Shown: piece by piece, positions 24,857 through 33,813 of the stretch
Layout: each line of letters starts with the position of its first letter
Numbering within the stretch: the first letter of the stretch is position 1
Source: an uncultured Saprospiraceae bacterium
Lineage (GTDB): Bacteria; Bacteroidota; Bacteroidia; Chitinophagales; Saprospiraceae
DNA: 41,474 nt
Reading direction: 5' to 3'
Assembly (NCBI GenBank): GCA_937961455.1
Contig: CALGNN010000091.1
Span: 1 to 41,474 of the forward strand
Notes under the pieces: generated by a model
The model's input: only the letters and a program-made list of their open reading frames with translations
What the model was told of the DNA's origin: nothing
Databases searched by the model: none
Made by a program: the position numbers and the translations under genes

Positions 24857-26491
24857 ATGAAAAGAATTTCATACGTTATTTTTTTCCTTAGTGTTTTTTC
24901 TTCCGTTCCTTTCTATGCTCAATTGAGCGAAGGAGGTTTACCATACAGCATAATTGAAAATAAAAAAAATGTAATCCCAGCTGTTGAAATGGAACCCATC
25001 CCTATAGAGAAAATAAAGAAAGAAGATGAGGAAAGTAAGTTTGACAATGTGCCATGGCGATTTGCATGGCCATTTAAAGTCCAGATAAATATGGAAACCC
25101 ATGGTATTTGGACAAGCAATAAAGATGGATCACGATTATGGCAGCTAAGAATTTTATGTCCTGATGCACAATCCATCAATCTATTGTATGACGACTTTTA
25201 TATTCCGGAGGGTGGCAAGTTTTATATCTATGCCGCAGACCAATCTCAAATTATCGGTGCCTATACTTCAAAAAATAATAGGCCATCAAGAAAGTTTGGA
25301 ACAGAACTCGTTTTTGATGATGAAATTATTCTTGAATATTATGAGCCTAAAAATCTAAGTGAAGAAGTAAGTATATCAATTGCTCAAATCTCACATGGAT
25401 ACAGATCTGAACTTTGGGCACAGGATGCTAATCGAGGTTTAGGTGACTCTGGTGCATGCCAAGTAAATGTAAATTGTTCTCCTGAAGGTGACAACTGGCA
25501 GGAGTACAAAACAAGTGTAGCAAAGATTGTAGTGAATGGCAATGAATGGTGTACAGGATCATTAATGAATAATACTTCAAATGATGGTACACCTTATTTC
25601 CTAACGGCAGATCATTGTAACGCGGGTTTAGATGCTGTTACTAATCCAGATGCTTCTACTTGGGTGTTTTATTGGAATTATGAATATGCAGGATGTGCCA
25701 ATTCAGGTTCAGTACCTACTCAAACAACTTCAGGAGGAACCATGGTTGCCAATGATGATGCTTCAGATTTTGCATTGCTGCTTTTAGCTGAAAACCCAGC
25801 AACAAATTTTGGTGTAATTTATAATGGCTTCAATGGTACCAATAACGTTGGTGTTGGGGGTGTAGGAATACATCATCCCTCAGGAGATGCCAAAAAGATT
25901 GCTACGCATACCATAGCTCCAGGAACCCTAAACGGTTTAAGTGGGGGTTTTACTGGAGATTATTGGAATATAAGCTGGGCTGCTACTAACAATGGCCATT
26001 CTGTAACTGAGGGAGGATCTTCGGGTTCGCCTTTATACGATAATAATGCTAGAGTAATTGGTCAATTATATGGGGGATCAGCAGTCAATTGTAGTGATCC
26101 AGCTAATGATCCTGGATACTATGGGAAACTTTCCTATTCCTGGTTTAATAATGGAGCATCGATTCCACAAAGGAGACTTCATGATTGGTTGAATCCTGGA
26201 GGTAGTGGTACTGTTACAGAGTGGGGTCCTCTTGGATTAAGTTGTTCGGGATCTGTTGTATTAAATGGCACGCTTAACGGTGATTACTATTCTGCAGGGA
26301 CCATTCAAACAGATGGAAATGTACCGAATGGTAATATGGTCCAACTATTAGCACCCGGAGTGGTAACCCTAGAATTAGGATTCGATGTATTATCTGGCGG
26401 TGGCTTAAATATCGCCTTTGGAGATTGTTCTTCTTTAACAGCTCCCATTGATGAAACAGAAAATATCCTAATAGAAGAAGACAAAAATTAA
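24857..26491 (+). CDS. Secreted trypsin-fold (lysyl-endopeptidase-like) serine protease
   Basis: Starting at ATG 24857 gives 544 residues with a good signal peptide (MKRISYVIFFLSVFSSVPFY). A propeptide-like beta domain (about 65-185; PEGGKFYIYAADQSQIIGAY) precedes the S1 domain. The triad is His253 (YFLTADHCNAG), Asp304 (DDASDFALLLL) and Ser389 (EGGSSGSPLYDNNARVIGQL), the pattern of Lys-C-type S1 proteases. The last 85 residues form a short beta domain with no recognisable type IX secretion sorting signal. It degrades extracellular protein. The longer frame to 24689 is rejected because it would bury the signal. The S74-domain gene follows after 51 bases. Confidence 0.9.
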   Translation: MKRISYVIFFLSVFSSVPFYAQLSEGGLPYSIIENKKNVIPAVEMEPIPIEKIKKEDEESKFDNVPWRFAWPFKVQINMETHGIWTSNKDGSRLWQLRILCPDAQSINLLYDDFYIPEGGKFYIYAADQSQIIGAYTSKNNRPSRKFGTELVFDDEIILEYYEPKNLSEEVSISIAQISHGYRSELWAQDANRGLGDSGACQVNVNCSPEGDNWQEYKTSVAKIVVNGNEWCTGSLMNNTSNDGTPYFLTADHCNAGLDAVTNPDASTWVFYWNYEYAGCANSGSVPTQTTSGGTMVANDDASDFALLLLAENPATNFGVIYNGFNGTNNVGVGGVGIHHPSGDAKKIATHTIAPGTLNGLSGGFTGDYWNISWAATNNGHSVTEGGSSGSPLYDNNARVIGQLYGGSAVNCSDPANDPGYYGKLSYSWFNNGASIPQRRLHDWLNPGGSGTVTEWGPLGLSCSGSVVLNGTLNGDYYSAGTIQTDGNVPNGNMVQLLAPGVVTLELGFDVLSGGGLNIAFGDCSSLTAPIDETENILIEEDKN

Positions 26492-26542
26492 AACAATAAA
26501 TCATTAAAAAAATATTCAGAAATGAATTTAAAATATAAAACA

Positions 26543-27454
26543 ATGAAAAATTTATTTGCAATTATATTCTGCCTTTCAGTAGTCTTTAATGCAGAAGCTC
26601 AATTATCTGTAGATATGGCGACGGGTAATACCTTTGTTGAAAAAACATTAAGAGTAACTACAAATACTTTGACAACCAACGATTACGGTTTTAGTATGGG
26701 AGGCAATGCTATTTTTGCTATAGATGCTGTTAACGTGGTAGGAGGTAGAATGACAGTTCTTGAAAATGGTTTAGTAGGTTTGGGAACAGCAACGCCTATT
26801 ACCAAACTTCATGTTGAAGGTGACAACTACATCAGTGGGTCTAGATATATTTATGGAAGCCAGGATTACACACTTAATACTACCAAAATGTTGTTCGAGT
26901 ATTCTCAAGCATTTCCAGGGTGGGGCTTGTCTTATGAGGTTGATGGAATATGGGAAAGGATGAACTTCCAAAGTCCTTTTCAAGCTGTATTGTCTATTGG
27001 TTTGAATGAAGGAAAAGTTGGAATTTTAACTACTAATTTAACTCATGCGCTTAACATCGCTGGTGATATTGGAATGACTGGAACGATATACGGTGTTTCC
27101 GACAGAAGAGTGAAAAAAGATTTTTTACCAATCGATAAAGCATTAGATAAAATCACTCAGTTGAATCCAGTTAGCTATCATTTTAAAACGGATGAAAATC
27201 CTGAAATGAAATTATCTGAGAAAAGACAAATGGGATTAATTGCACAAGAAGTCTTAGAAATATTTCCAGATCTCGTTAGTGTTCCTGATGCAGAAGATGA
27301 AATGTTGGCTTTGAATTACATCGAATTAATTCCTGTATTGATCAAGTCTGTGCAAGAGTTGAATGAACAATTGCTCGATAAAGAAGAAGAATTAAAAGAA
27401 AAAGATATTCAAATAGAAAATATTTTAAAGCGTCTTGAAGCGCTTGAAAAATAA
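26543..27454 (+). CDS. Secreted protein with S74 intramolecular chaperone (tail-fibre) domain
   Basis: The 303-residue protein begins MKNLFAIIFCLSVVFNAEAQ (signal) and has a beta-rich middle with GLVGLGTATPITKLHVEGDN, typical of Bacteroidota surface proteins. The C-terminal 110 residues are a Peptidase_S74 domain: SDRRVKKDFLPIDKALDKI with the Ser-Asp autocleavage pair, MGLIAQEVLEIFPDLVS, and LNYIELIPVLIKSVQELNEQ leading into a coiled coil. In phage tail fibres this domain trimerises the fibre and then cuts itself off. I prefer ATG 26543 over ATG 26522 because it gives a shorter, cleaner signal. It is followed by a strong terminator. Confidence 0.88.
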   Translation: MKNLFAIIFCLSVVFNAEAQLSVDMATGNTFVEKTLRVTTNTLTTNDYGFSMGGNAIFAIDAVNVVGGRMTVLENGLVGLGTATPITKLHVEGDNYISGSRYIYGSQDYTLNTTKMLFEYSQAFPGWGLSYEVDGIWERMNFQSPFQAVLSIGLNEGKVGILTTNLTHALNIAGDIGMTGTIYGVSDRRVKKDFLPIDKALDKITQLNPVSYHFKTDENPEMKLSEKRQMGLIAQEVLEIFPDLVSVPDAEDEMLALNYIELIPVLIKSVQELNEQLLDKEEELKEKDIQIENILKRLEALEK

Positions 27455-27475
27455 AGGAAGCGATTTTTTAAAGAA

Positions 27476-27507
27476 AAAGGGGAGGGATTAATTTATCCTT
27501 CCCCTTT
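27476..27507. terminator. Bidirectional intrinsic terminator between convergent genes
   Basis: AAAGGGGAGGGAT (27476-27488) pairs with ATCCTTCCCCTTT (27495-27507) through 13 base pairs with one G-T wobble and a six-base loop. Runs of T follow on both strands, stronger on the minus strand. It lies between the S74 gene and the convergent small exported-protein gene. Confidence 0.8.
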
Positions 27508-27529
27508 GGATTTAATTGAAAATTCATTT

Positions 27530-27928
27530 TTAATAAAATTTATATTTATTCATGACTTGATCTGCGTCTATTAAATAAATCAATAGTATGTCTAAAAGTA
27601 TTTCCTTATTCTTGGGCGCATCGTAAATAATAAATTGCTCATAGGCTATGTTTAAACTTGCAGAAAAGCCATCCTCAAAACTTCCACCTACTTCTACGGC
27701 ATCACCATTTTTTTGTTCCAGAATTATTTGATGAAAAATGGACCAATTAATCGTATCCATTAAACTAATGATTTCTTCTTTTGTAGCTTTCTTTGAAATG
27801 ATCGTTTCCTTTTCAGCATTTTCAATGGTCCAAAGTTTCATGGTGTAAGGTTTTACACCATTCGAACGTTCAGCACATGTCATTGCACAAAAAAAGAAAT
27901 AGCAGAAAAAAATATAAAGCGGCTTCAT
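27530..27928 (-). CDS. Small exported protein, unknown function
   Basis: The 132-residue product has a hydrophobic N-terminus (MKPLYIFFCYFFFCAMTCAE), which looks like a signal peptide or an imperfect lipoprotein signal with Cys18. The rest mixes strands and helices (YTMKLWTIENAEKETIISKK, ISLMDTINWSIFHQIILEQ, LDILLIYLIDADQVMNKY). I do not recognise a family. A near match to the -7 element (TATATTTA, minus strand, 27961-27968) lies 32 bases upstream of the ATG. The terminator at 27476-27507 follows. Confidence 0.6.
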   Translation of the reverse strand: MKPLYIFFCYFFFCAMTCAERSNGVKPYTMKLWTIENAEKETIISKKATKEEIISLMDTINWSIFHQIILEQKNGDAVEVGGSFEDGFSASLNIAYEQFIIYDAPKNKEILLDILLIYLIDADQVMNKYKFY

Positions 27929-28013
27929 TTTAATTCTTTATGGAGTCATAATCCAATAAATAAATATAGGAAGATCGTATAAAGATTTTAAAATGCTAAT
28001 GAAGAATAAAATT

Positions 28014-28048
28014 AAAAAGGGATTGCAATCATGAAACAATCCCTTTTT
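28014..28048 (-). terminator. Intrinsic terminator for the gene at 28059-28589
   Basis: AAAAAGGGATTG (28014-28025) and CAATCCCTTTTT (28037-28048) form a perfect 12-base-pair stem with an 11-base loop. It lies 10 bases past the stop codon of the minus-strand gene, and the T run reads correctly on the minus strand. Confidence 0.8.
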
Positions 28049-28058
28049 ATATGTTGTG

Positions 28059-28589
28059 CTATCTGGAACTTATCTCTATGTTTAAGTCGTATGAACCACT
28101 TAAAACATTTTCTGCTCCTGCTACTCCTATCAAAATGCTATAAGGGTTCCTTATAGACATAAATTCTACTGATTGCGCCTTTGCCCTTGTTTGGTAATTT
28201 GGAGTTCCAGCGTAAATTGGATAGGATGCTTCGCAAGCTCCGACAACTTGAATATCTGGTGGGGTCATTCTATCTTCCACTCCCATGCGCATTGCATAGA
28301 GGTTGATTCTTTTATTGTTATTTGGTTTAACAGTAATGGTCATTTGGGATTGTGCAGGGAGGTCTACTCTATAAAAAACATGGTTTCCTTTAAACTCATT
28401 AAATCTTGTCGCAGGAAAACAAGCAACTTGACTGCTGGACGCCCATGTTAATGGAATGGTTTGACCTTCTGATAAATCAGCATCAAGATTTAATACTTGA
28501 TCTACAACCAAGTCATGAACTTTAAGGTCTTGCGCCGTCATTTGCCAAGAACTTATGGTGAGAATGATAAATAGTCTTATAGTTTTCAT
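28059..28589 (-). CDS. Secreted beta-rich protein, unknown function
   Basis: The 176-residue protein has a signal peptide (MKTIRLFIILTISSWQMTAQ) and a predicted beta-sandwich body (VFYRVDLPAQSQMTITVKPN, GSYDLNIEISSR), reminiscent of bacterial pre-peptidase C-terminal-like domains. It has two Cys, in SQVACFPATRF and VVGACEASYP, that could bond. The frame extends to 28619, but a perfect TATATTTG promoter element falls inside that extension, so ATG 28589 is the better start. It is divergent from the Nramp-like gene, with a palindrome between them. Confidence 0.65.
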   Translation of the reverse strand: MKTIRLFIILTISSWQMTAQDLKVHDLVVDQVLNLDADLSEGQTIPLTWASSSQVACFPATRFNEFKGNHVFYRVDLPAQSQMTITVKPNNNKRINLYAMRMGVEDRMTPPDIQVVGACEASYPIYAGTPNYQTRAKAQSVEFMSIRNPYSILIGVAGAENVLSGSYDLNIEISSR

Positions 28590-28605
28590 AGGCTTTATTT
28601 TGATA

Positions 28606-28613
28606 CAAATATA
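28606..28613 (-). promoter_or_regulatory. -7 promoter element TATATTTG that decides the start of the 28589 gene
   Basis: TATATTTG on the minus strand matches TAnnTTTG exactly and lies 16 bases upstream of ATG 28589. Its position inside the longer reading frame argues against the start at 28619. The palindrome at 28634-28653 is centred about 34 bases upstream of it. Confidence 0.5.
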
Positions 28614-28633
28614 TTTCATGAAGAATCATTTTG

Positions 28634-28653
28634 TACTACCCACAGGGGTAGTA
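28634..28653. promoter_or_regulatory. Perfect palindromic operator candidate between divergent genes
   Basis: TACTACCC (28634-28641) and GGGTAGTA (28646-28653) form a perfect 8-base inverted repeat around ACAG. The TACCC-N4-GGGTA core is of the NarL/LuxR response-regulator type. Relative to a start inferred from TATATTTG, its centre falls near -41, the usual place for a transcription activator. It is too far from either gene's end to be a terminator. Confidence 0.45.
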
Positions 28654-28704
28654 TTTAAATTTCAGAAATTTAACTTACCTTATTCTTAATTAGACTTTAA
28701 TACT

Positions 28705-29979
28705 ATGAATACAAGTAATGGTGAACTTTCATTGTTCAAGAAAATAATAGCTGGAATATTGGCTTTTGGCCCGGGTATTTTTGCTATTGGTTATACCATA
28801 GGCACAGGTAGTGTGACTTCAATGATTGTTGCAGGTAGTCAGTACGGCATGCAATTATTATGGGTACTGTTGTTGAGTTGTTTTTTCTCAGGCGTATTAA
28901 TCTTTGTATATGGCAACTATTCTCTTATTTCTGGAGAAACGGCATTACATGGATTTAAAAAACACATTAAAGGTGGGAAAATATTGGCCATATTAATCAT
29001 ACTGGGAATAACCTTTGGTCAATGGAATTCCCTCATGGGAATATTAGGTATTTCATCTAATATCATTTATGAGTTGCTGGCTCTTAACATCCCGAGCCTC
29101 GCCGATTATCAATATGCTACAGTTTTGATGACAGCCATAGTTATTATTTCAATCTTTTACGGGATTATGTTAATAGGTAAATACAGCTTCTTTGAAAAAA
29201 TCCTTGTAATATTTGTTTCGATAATGGGTCTTTCCTTTATCATTTCATTATTCTTTGTTCATCCGCTTCCCTCAGAAGTAGTAAAAGGATTATGGCCAAG
29301 AATACCACAAGAACCTGGAGGAAATATGATGGTAGCAGCTTTTGTTGGTACTACAATGGCTGCAGCTACTTTTTTATCAAGACCTTTATTTATTAAAGGG
29401 AAAGGATGGAATGAGAATAATCTAAAGGAGCAGAAAAAAGATGCCATTATTGCTGCAACATTGGTTTTCATAATAAGTGGTGCTATTATGGCAGTGGCGC
29501 ATGGAGCACTTTTTACAGAAGGCAAAACCGTTACGCATGTTTTGGATATGTCTAACACCTTAGAACCGATAGCCGGTAAATTAGCTGTTACCATATTCTT
29601 TTTTGGAACCCTGAGTGCAGGACTGTCTTCTATTTTTCCTTGTTTATTAATTGCACCCTTGCTATTAGCGGATTACCAATCAGGGGAGTTAGATACCAAT
29701 TCAAGACAATTTAGAATTATCACTTTTATAGCCTGTTTAGTTGCTTTGATTGTTCCAATATTTGGAGCTAATCCTATTGAAATGCAAATTTTATCACAAG
29801 TATTTAATGTGTTTGTTTTGCCAGCTGTGATTATTGGAATCATCCTAATGATCCGAAAGAAGGATATTATGAAAGGCTACAAAACCAATTTATTTATATA
29901 TATAAGTCTTTTTGGAGCACTCTTCTTTTCTTTAGTAATTTCTTACAATGGAATTTTGGGAATCATGGAGTACTTTTAA
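28705..29979 (+). CDS. Nramp-related transporter with altered metal-site motifs
   Basis: The 424-residue membrane protein has about eleven helices and begins in the Nramp manner with FGPGIFAIGYTIGTGSVTS. Canonical Nramp has DPGN on helix 1, where Asp and Asn bind the metal; here that position reads GTGS (residues 33-36). The helix 6 MPH motif is also missing, replaced by VGTTMAAATFLSRPL. It is therefore an Nramp-superfamily member that probably does not bind Mn or Fe in the standard way. Related divergent groups move Mg or other substrates. The candidate operator at 28634-28653 lies in its upstream region. The superfamily call is from overall pattern; the substrate is unknown. Confidence 0.75.
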   Translation: MNTSNGELSLFKKIIAGILAFGPGIFAIGYTIGTGSVTSMIVAGSQYGMQLLWVLLLSCFFSGVLIFVYGNYSLISGETALHGFKKHIKGGKILAILIILGITFGQWNSLMGILGISSNIIYELLALNIPSLADYQYATVLMTAIVIISIFYGIMLIGKYSFFEKILVIFVSIMGLSFIISLFFVHPLPSEVVKGLWPRIPQEPGGNMMVAAFVGTTMAAATFLSRPLFIKGKGWNENNLKEQKKDAIIAATLVFIISGAIMAVAHGALFTEGKTVTHVLDMSNTLEPIAGKLAVTIFFFGTLSAGLSSIFPCLLIAPLLLADYQSGELDTNSRQFRIITFIACLVALIVPIFGANPIEMQILSQVFNVFVLPAVIIGIILMIRKKDIMKGYKTNLFIYISLFGALFFSLVISYNGILGIMEYF

Positions 29980-29992
29980 TGATAGACTGAAC

Positions 29993-31183
29993 TTAGGATT
30001 TAGCTGGGAGTGAAATAGTAAAGGTCGATCCCTTTCCTAATTCTGAAGATACATCAATTGCACCATGATGTTTTTCTACTACTTTATTTACGATAGACAT
30101 ACCCAAGCCAGTACCTTCGTAATCTGAAGAAGCATGAAACCGATTAAATGGAATAAAAATTTGGTCTGCTTTATCACCATCGAATCCGATACCATTATCT
30201 TTTACTATAATGACATTGTTTGAAGCTTCACGCCTTTGAATAATCTCTATTTTTGGAATGTGAGACTGATTTTTAGGCTGGTATTTGATAGCATTAGATA
30301 TTAAATTTTGGAAAACCAGTCTTAAGGATTCTTCGTTTCCGTAAATAGGAAAAAGCTTAGAAGTATCTAAATCTATATTAGACGTGATGATATCGTAATT
30401 AAAAGATTCAATTAAATTACTAATGAGTTTTTCAAAGTCTACCTCTTCTAAGGTATATTCTGCAATATTTGATTTAGAATATACCAATAAATCATCAATG
30501 AGGTTTTTCATGTTTTCTGTGCTTGATGTGATGAAAGAAAATAATTCAGATTCATTTTCATCCAAATTTTTTAATTTCATTTGCAGCAACTTTGAAAAGC
30601 CTTCAATATTTCTCAAAGGAGCTTTTAAATCATGACTCATCATATTTGAGAAAAGCAAATTTTGTTCATTCTTATCTTCAAGCTTTTTTATCAACTCATC
30701 TTTTTCTTCTGTTATTTCTTTGAGCTTATTGTGAAAACGCATCATCAATAAACTAGAAGGAATCAGACCGTAAAAAAAGAAGTAATTTTCAAAAAGTTCA
30801 TTTCCAGCTATGTAGTTGCAAAGAAGGAATAATAGGCAAGAACAGCATAGAAGAAATATTTTTAATGAAAATTGTTTAAGTAAAAGTGCACCAATAATTG
30901 GAGCTACTAATAAGATAAAATAACAAACAATAATATCCTCTAAAAGGTAAGCGTGGTAAAATCCAATAATGTAAAATACCATGGCTAGAAAAACGATAGC
31001 CGTATCGTATAGATTTTTCTTCAATAAGAACCTAGAGCATAATACTCCAGTTAGCAATATGATACTTGAAATGGCGTAATCATAGTTTTGAACGAACAAG
31101 CATATAAGAATATCTATCAACAAGACTACTTCAAACATTCTAATGAATAATCTTATGCTTTTCTGTAAAGGTCTATTTTCCAC
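29993..31183 (-). CDS. Orphan membrane sensor histidine kinase
   Basis: The 396-residue protein has five to six membrane helices within the first 150 residues, a short coiled coil (EEKDELIKKLEDKNEQ), and a HisKA domain with phosphoacceptor His184 (MMSHDLKAPLRNIEGFS). The HATPase_c domain has LVFQNLISNAIKYQ, IIVKDNGIGFDGD and EGTGLGMSIVNKVVEKHHG boxes. No receiver or response regulator gene is next to it, so its partner lies elsewhere. The sensor part carries no known domain. It converges with the Nramp-like gene 13 bases away. Confidence 0.92.
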   Translation of the reverse strand: MENRPLQKSIRLFIRMFEVVLLIDILICLFVQNYDYAISSIILLTGVLCSRFLLKKNLYDTAIVFLAMVFYIIGFYHAYLLEDIIVCYFILLVAPIIGALLLKQFSLKIFLLCCSCLLFLLCNYIAGNELFENYFFFYGLIPSSLLMMRFHNKLKEITEEKDELIKKLEDKNEQNLLFSNMMSHDLKAPLRNIEGFSKLLQMKLKNLDENESELFSFITSSTENMKNLIDDLLVYSKSNIAEYTLEEVDFEKLISNLIESFNYDIITSNIDLDTSKLFPIYGNEESLRLVFQNLISNAIKYQPKNQSHIPKIEIIQRREASNNVIIVKDNGIGFDGDKADQIFIPFNRFHASSDYEGTGLGMSIVNKVVEKHHGAIDVSSELGKGSTFTISLPAKS

Positions 31184-31434
31184 TATACAACTAATAAATT
31201 CTGATTAAACAAAGCTTCATTTTTAAATCAAAACAGAGCTACAATATGTGGAATCCAAATTTTCCGTATAGGGTTCGTAGTATTTATGAAAAATTATAAA
31301 ACTTCTTTGAAATCATTTGTCTAAAAATTGATGACATTACAATGTCCATAACATGGCAATATGCACAAACAGGTTATTAGATTAAATTGAATTAAGCTAT
31401 TTTCAGTGTTCTTAGCAAACTAAAAAATTAAAAA

Positions 31435-32535
31435 ATGAAATCGATAATTGCACTTTGTATGATCCTAATAAGCAGCAGCTTAATAGGTCAGAGAAGAGAA
31501 CCTTTAGACATTACCATAAGTTTCGAAGATTATGATCCGCCTTCTACTTTGGTAGTTGAAGAAAATCCAACCAGCAGTGCTAAGATGCCTTTTATAGATA
31601 TTCATAGCCACCATTGGCGTATGGCTGAAATGGACATTGATTATTTAATGAAACAGATGGATTCTCTAAATATGGGTATCGTAGTTAACCTGAGTGGAAG
31701 AGGAGGAAAGAAACTAAAGGATATCATGGCCAATGTAAAAAAATCAGGCCACGAAAATCGTATAGTGGTTTTCACCAATATTGAGCTAAGAAGTATTGAT
31801 GAAGAAGATTGGTTAGAAAGTACGCTTGATCAGCTTGAGTTTGATTATCAACAAGGAGCAAAAGGTCTCAAAATATATAAGTCCCAAGGAATGACCAATG
31901 AAGATTCTAAAGGAAATCGCATACGAATTGATGATCCGCGTATTTCAGCAGTGTTCGAAAAATGTGCGGAATATGATTGGCCTGTATTAATTCATTCCGC
32001 AGATCCGGCTTCCTTTTGGGAGCCTCATGATGCATCCAATGAAAGATGGCTAGAATTAAAATTGCGTCCTAATAGAAAAAGAGAAGCCGATGATCCTGCT
32101 CCCTTTGAACAGATCATAGCAGAACAACACAACATCTTTAAAAAGCATCCTAATACCAATTTTATTGCTGCACATTTTGGATGGTATGCCAATAACCTAG
32201 CTCATCTAGGAACACTCCTTGATGAAATGCCGAATATGTATATCGAATTAGGAGCTGTTATTGCAGAATTGGGAAGACAACCAAGAGCAGCCAATGCCTT
32301 TTTTGAAAAATATCAAGATCGAATTCTCTTTGGCAAAGACTCTTATAAGCCAGCAGAGTACGCAACCTATTTTAGAGTCTTAGAAACGGCTGATGAGTAT
32401 TTCCCCTATTATAAAAGATACCATGCTTTTTGGAAAATGTATGGCTTGGATTTACCAGACGAAATCTTAGAAAAAGTATATTACAAAAATGCATTAAAGT
32501 TGGTTAAAGGATTAGACGCATCTTTGTTTGAATAA
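31435..32535 (+). CDS. Secreted amidohydrolase-family (Amidohydro_2) protein
   Basis: The 366-residue protein has a signal peptide (KSIIALCMILISSSLIGQ) and a metal-dependent TIM-barrel hydrolase body. Metal-site motifs are MPFIDIHSHHWR, WPVLIHSADPASFWEP, NFIAAHFGWYANNL and ILFGKDSYKPAEY (final Asp). It resembles the PF04909 group, whose members include decarboxylases and lactonases; the precise reaction is not readable. Exported members are common in Bacteroidota. The upstream 251-base gap holds no gene and only a weak CCGTA/CGTAG motif at 31261-31285. Confidence 0.88.
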   Translation: MKSIIALCMILISSSLIGQRREPLDITISFEDYDPPSTLVVEENPTSSAKMPFIDIHSHHWRMAEMDIDYLMKQMDSLNMGIVVNLSGRGGKKLKDIMANVKKSGHENRIVVFTNIELRSIDEEDWLESTLDQLEFDYQQGAKGLKIYKSQGMTNEDSKGNRIRIDDPRISAVFEKCAEYDWPVLIHSADPASFWEPHDASNERWLELKLRPNRKREADDPAPFEQIIAEQHNIFKKHPNTNFIAAHFGWYANNLAHLGTLLDEMPNMYIELGAVIAELGRQPRAANAFFEKYQDRILFGKDSYKPAEYATYFRVLETADEYFPYYKRYHAFWKMYGLDLPDEILEKVYYKNALKLVKGLDASLFE

Positions 32536-32615
32536 ATTTTGGTTATCATTAAAACCGAAATTGGAGCTAGATTAATACATAAGCGTCTTTGAAAATCTCA
32601 TCATTAACTTTTCCT

Positions 32616-33809
32616 ATGGTCCAACGCAATAGAATAATAAGCATATCCAATATTATCGGATTTTATATTGTCATTTTTTTATTGTTAGCCTGTGAGCCTG
32701 TGCTTAAAAGTGGAGAAAATTCCAAATCAGCTACTATTGATCTAGAAAAGAATAATACAATCCTTTTACCAAAGTCTGAAGCTATTTTGTTAGATGATCA
32801 TTTATTAAAAGAAATAGCCATAAAAAACAACTTTGAGTGGTTTGACTATTTTTCTTTATTTAAAGTAAATGGTTTTAGACATTATGATTCAAATAGTTTT
32901 GTGAGATTTTCAAAAAATAGAAAATATAGACTTGTTTATGATTTAGTTAAAAAGGAAAATAAAGTCTATAATGAACAATGGGATCTTTTGGCAAACTATA
33001 AAGTAGAAGCTCACAATCCGGAATTTTATATTATCACCCTACCTTTAGAAGAAGAAGCTGGAATTATTTTATTTGATGGATTAAAAGGCATTAAAAAATT
33101 CGGTGTCGATAAGTCCAAAGATTATGAGATTCCATTTAATGAATTTTATCCACGCTTGAGTAATATTTATTCTGACAAGAATCAATTTGAAATTTTGGAG
33201 ACTTGTAATGAGCTTGCTCACAAAGGAATTAGAAAGCAATATGCTTTTGATGATGGAGCTTTAATTGATTCAATTGGTGAAGACTGTGGTAATATATACA
33301 ATGGATATATAGATGATTTGAATCTCCTTATTAGAGGAAATAGAGATAGTATACAAATTTATTCTTCGGTTGATGAAAATTTCAATTTTTATCTGCCACA
33401 TCGATACCACCCTGAAAGCTTTAAAATTTTTGAACAAGCTAAATCATATACTACTGGTCTCGTCACACCAGAGGCTTTATATTTTTATATCGTAAATAAG
33501 GATGGACTTTCCTTTAAAAGCTACATTCATAAATATGATGAAAATCAATACTCCACTTCCCCCTTTGCTTTCGATAAGGTAATTGGTTATACAAATTTTA
33601 GTTTAAGCACATTGGACGATAGTACTCAAAAATTAACGGATAGCTCTATATCTTTTTACAATATTAATTCGAACAAGTCCTATAAAATAGCACACAAAAA
33701 TAATGAAGGAATACTGTCCTGCACGATTAAGGAGGAACAATTAATTTGTATGGATTTAAATAAAGTTTATTCCATGCCAATAGCTGAATTGAGCGAGAAA
33801 TTCAAATAA
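32616..33809 (+). CDS. Lipoprotein with probable beta-propeller, unknown role
   Basis: From ATG 32616 the product has 397 residues and a lipoprotein signal ending FLLLAC. The body has repeated strand patterns (YRLVYDLVKKENKVYNEQWD, LNLLIRGNRDSIQIYSSVDE, SYKIAHKNNEGILSC) like the 6-bladed beta-propeller lipoproteins of Bacteroidota (DUF4221-like), but I cannot confirm the domain. The frame opens at TTG 32589, but the ATG start gives a proper signal, with basic residues before the hydrophobic core. It follows the amidohydrolase by 80 bases and converges with the second TonB receptor gene four bases away. Confidence 0.65.
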   Translation: MVQRNRIISISNIIGFYIVIFLLLACEPVLKSGENSKSATIDLEKNNTILLPKSEAILLDDHLLKEIAIKNNFEWFDYFSLFKVNGFRHYDSNSFVRFSKNRKYRLVYDLVKKENKVYNEQWDLLANYKVEAHNPEFYIITLPLEEEAGIILFDGLKGIKKFGVDKSKDYEIPFNEFYPRLSNIYSDKNQFEILETCNELAHKGIRKQYAFDDGALIDSIGEDCGNIYNGYIDDLNLLIRGNRDSIQIYSSVDENFNFYLPHRYHPESFKIFEQAKSYTTGLVTPEALYFYIVNKDGLSFKSYIHKYDENQYSTSPFAFDKVIGYTNFSLSTLDDSTQKLTDSSISFYNINSNKSYKIAHKNNEGILSCTIKEEQLICMDLNKVYSMPIAELSEKFK

Positions 33810-33813
33810 TAAA

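Noticed and set aside
24857-26491. The trypsin-like protease as the activator of the gasdermin-like protein
   Set aside because: It has a signal peptide and lies 23 kb away, whereas gasdermin-linked proteases are adjacent and cytoplasmic.
31261-31285. CCGTA...CGTAG motif in the gap upstream of the amidohydrolase
   Set aside because: It resembles the other half-sites only loosely, is not palindromic, and has no -7 element at a sensible distance.
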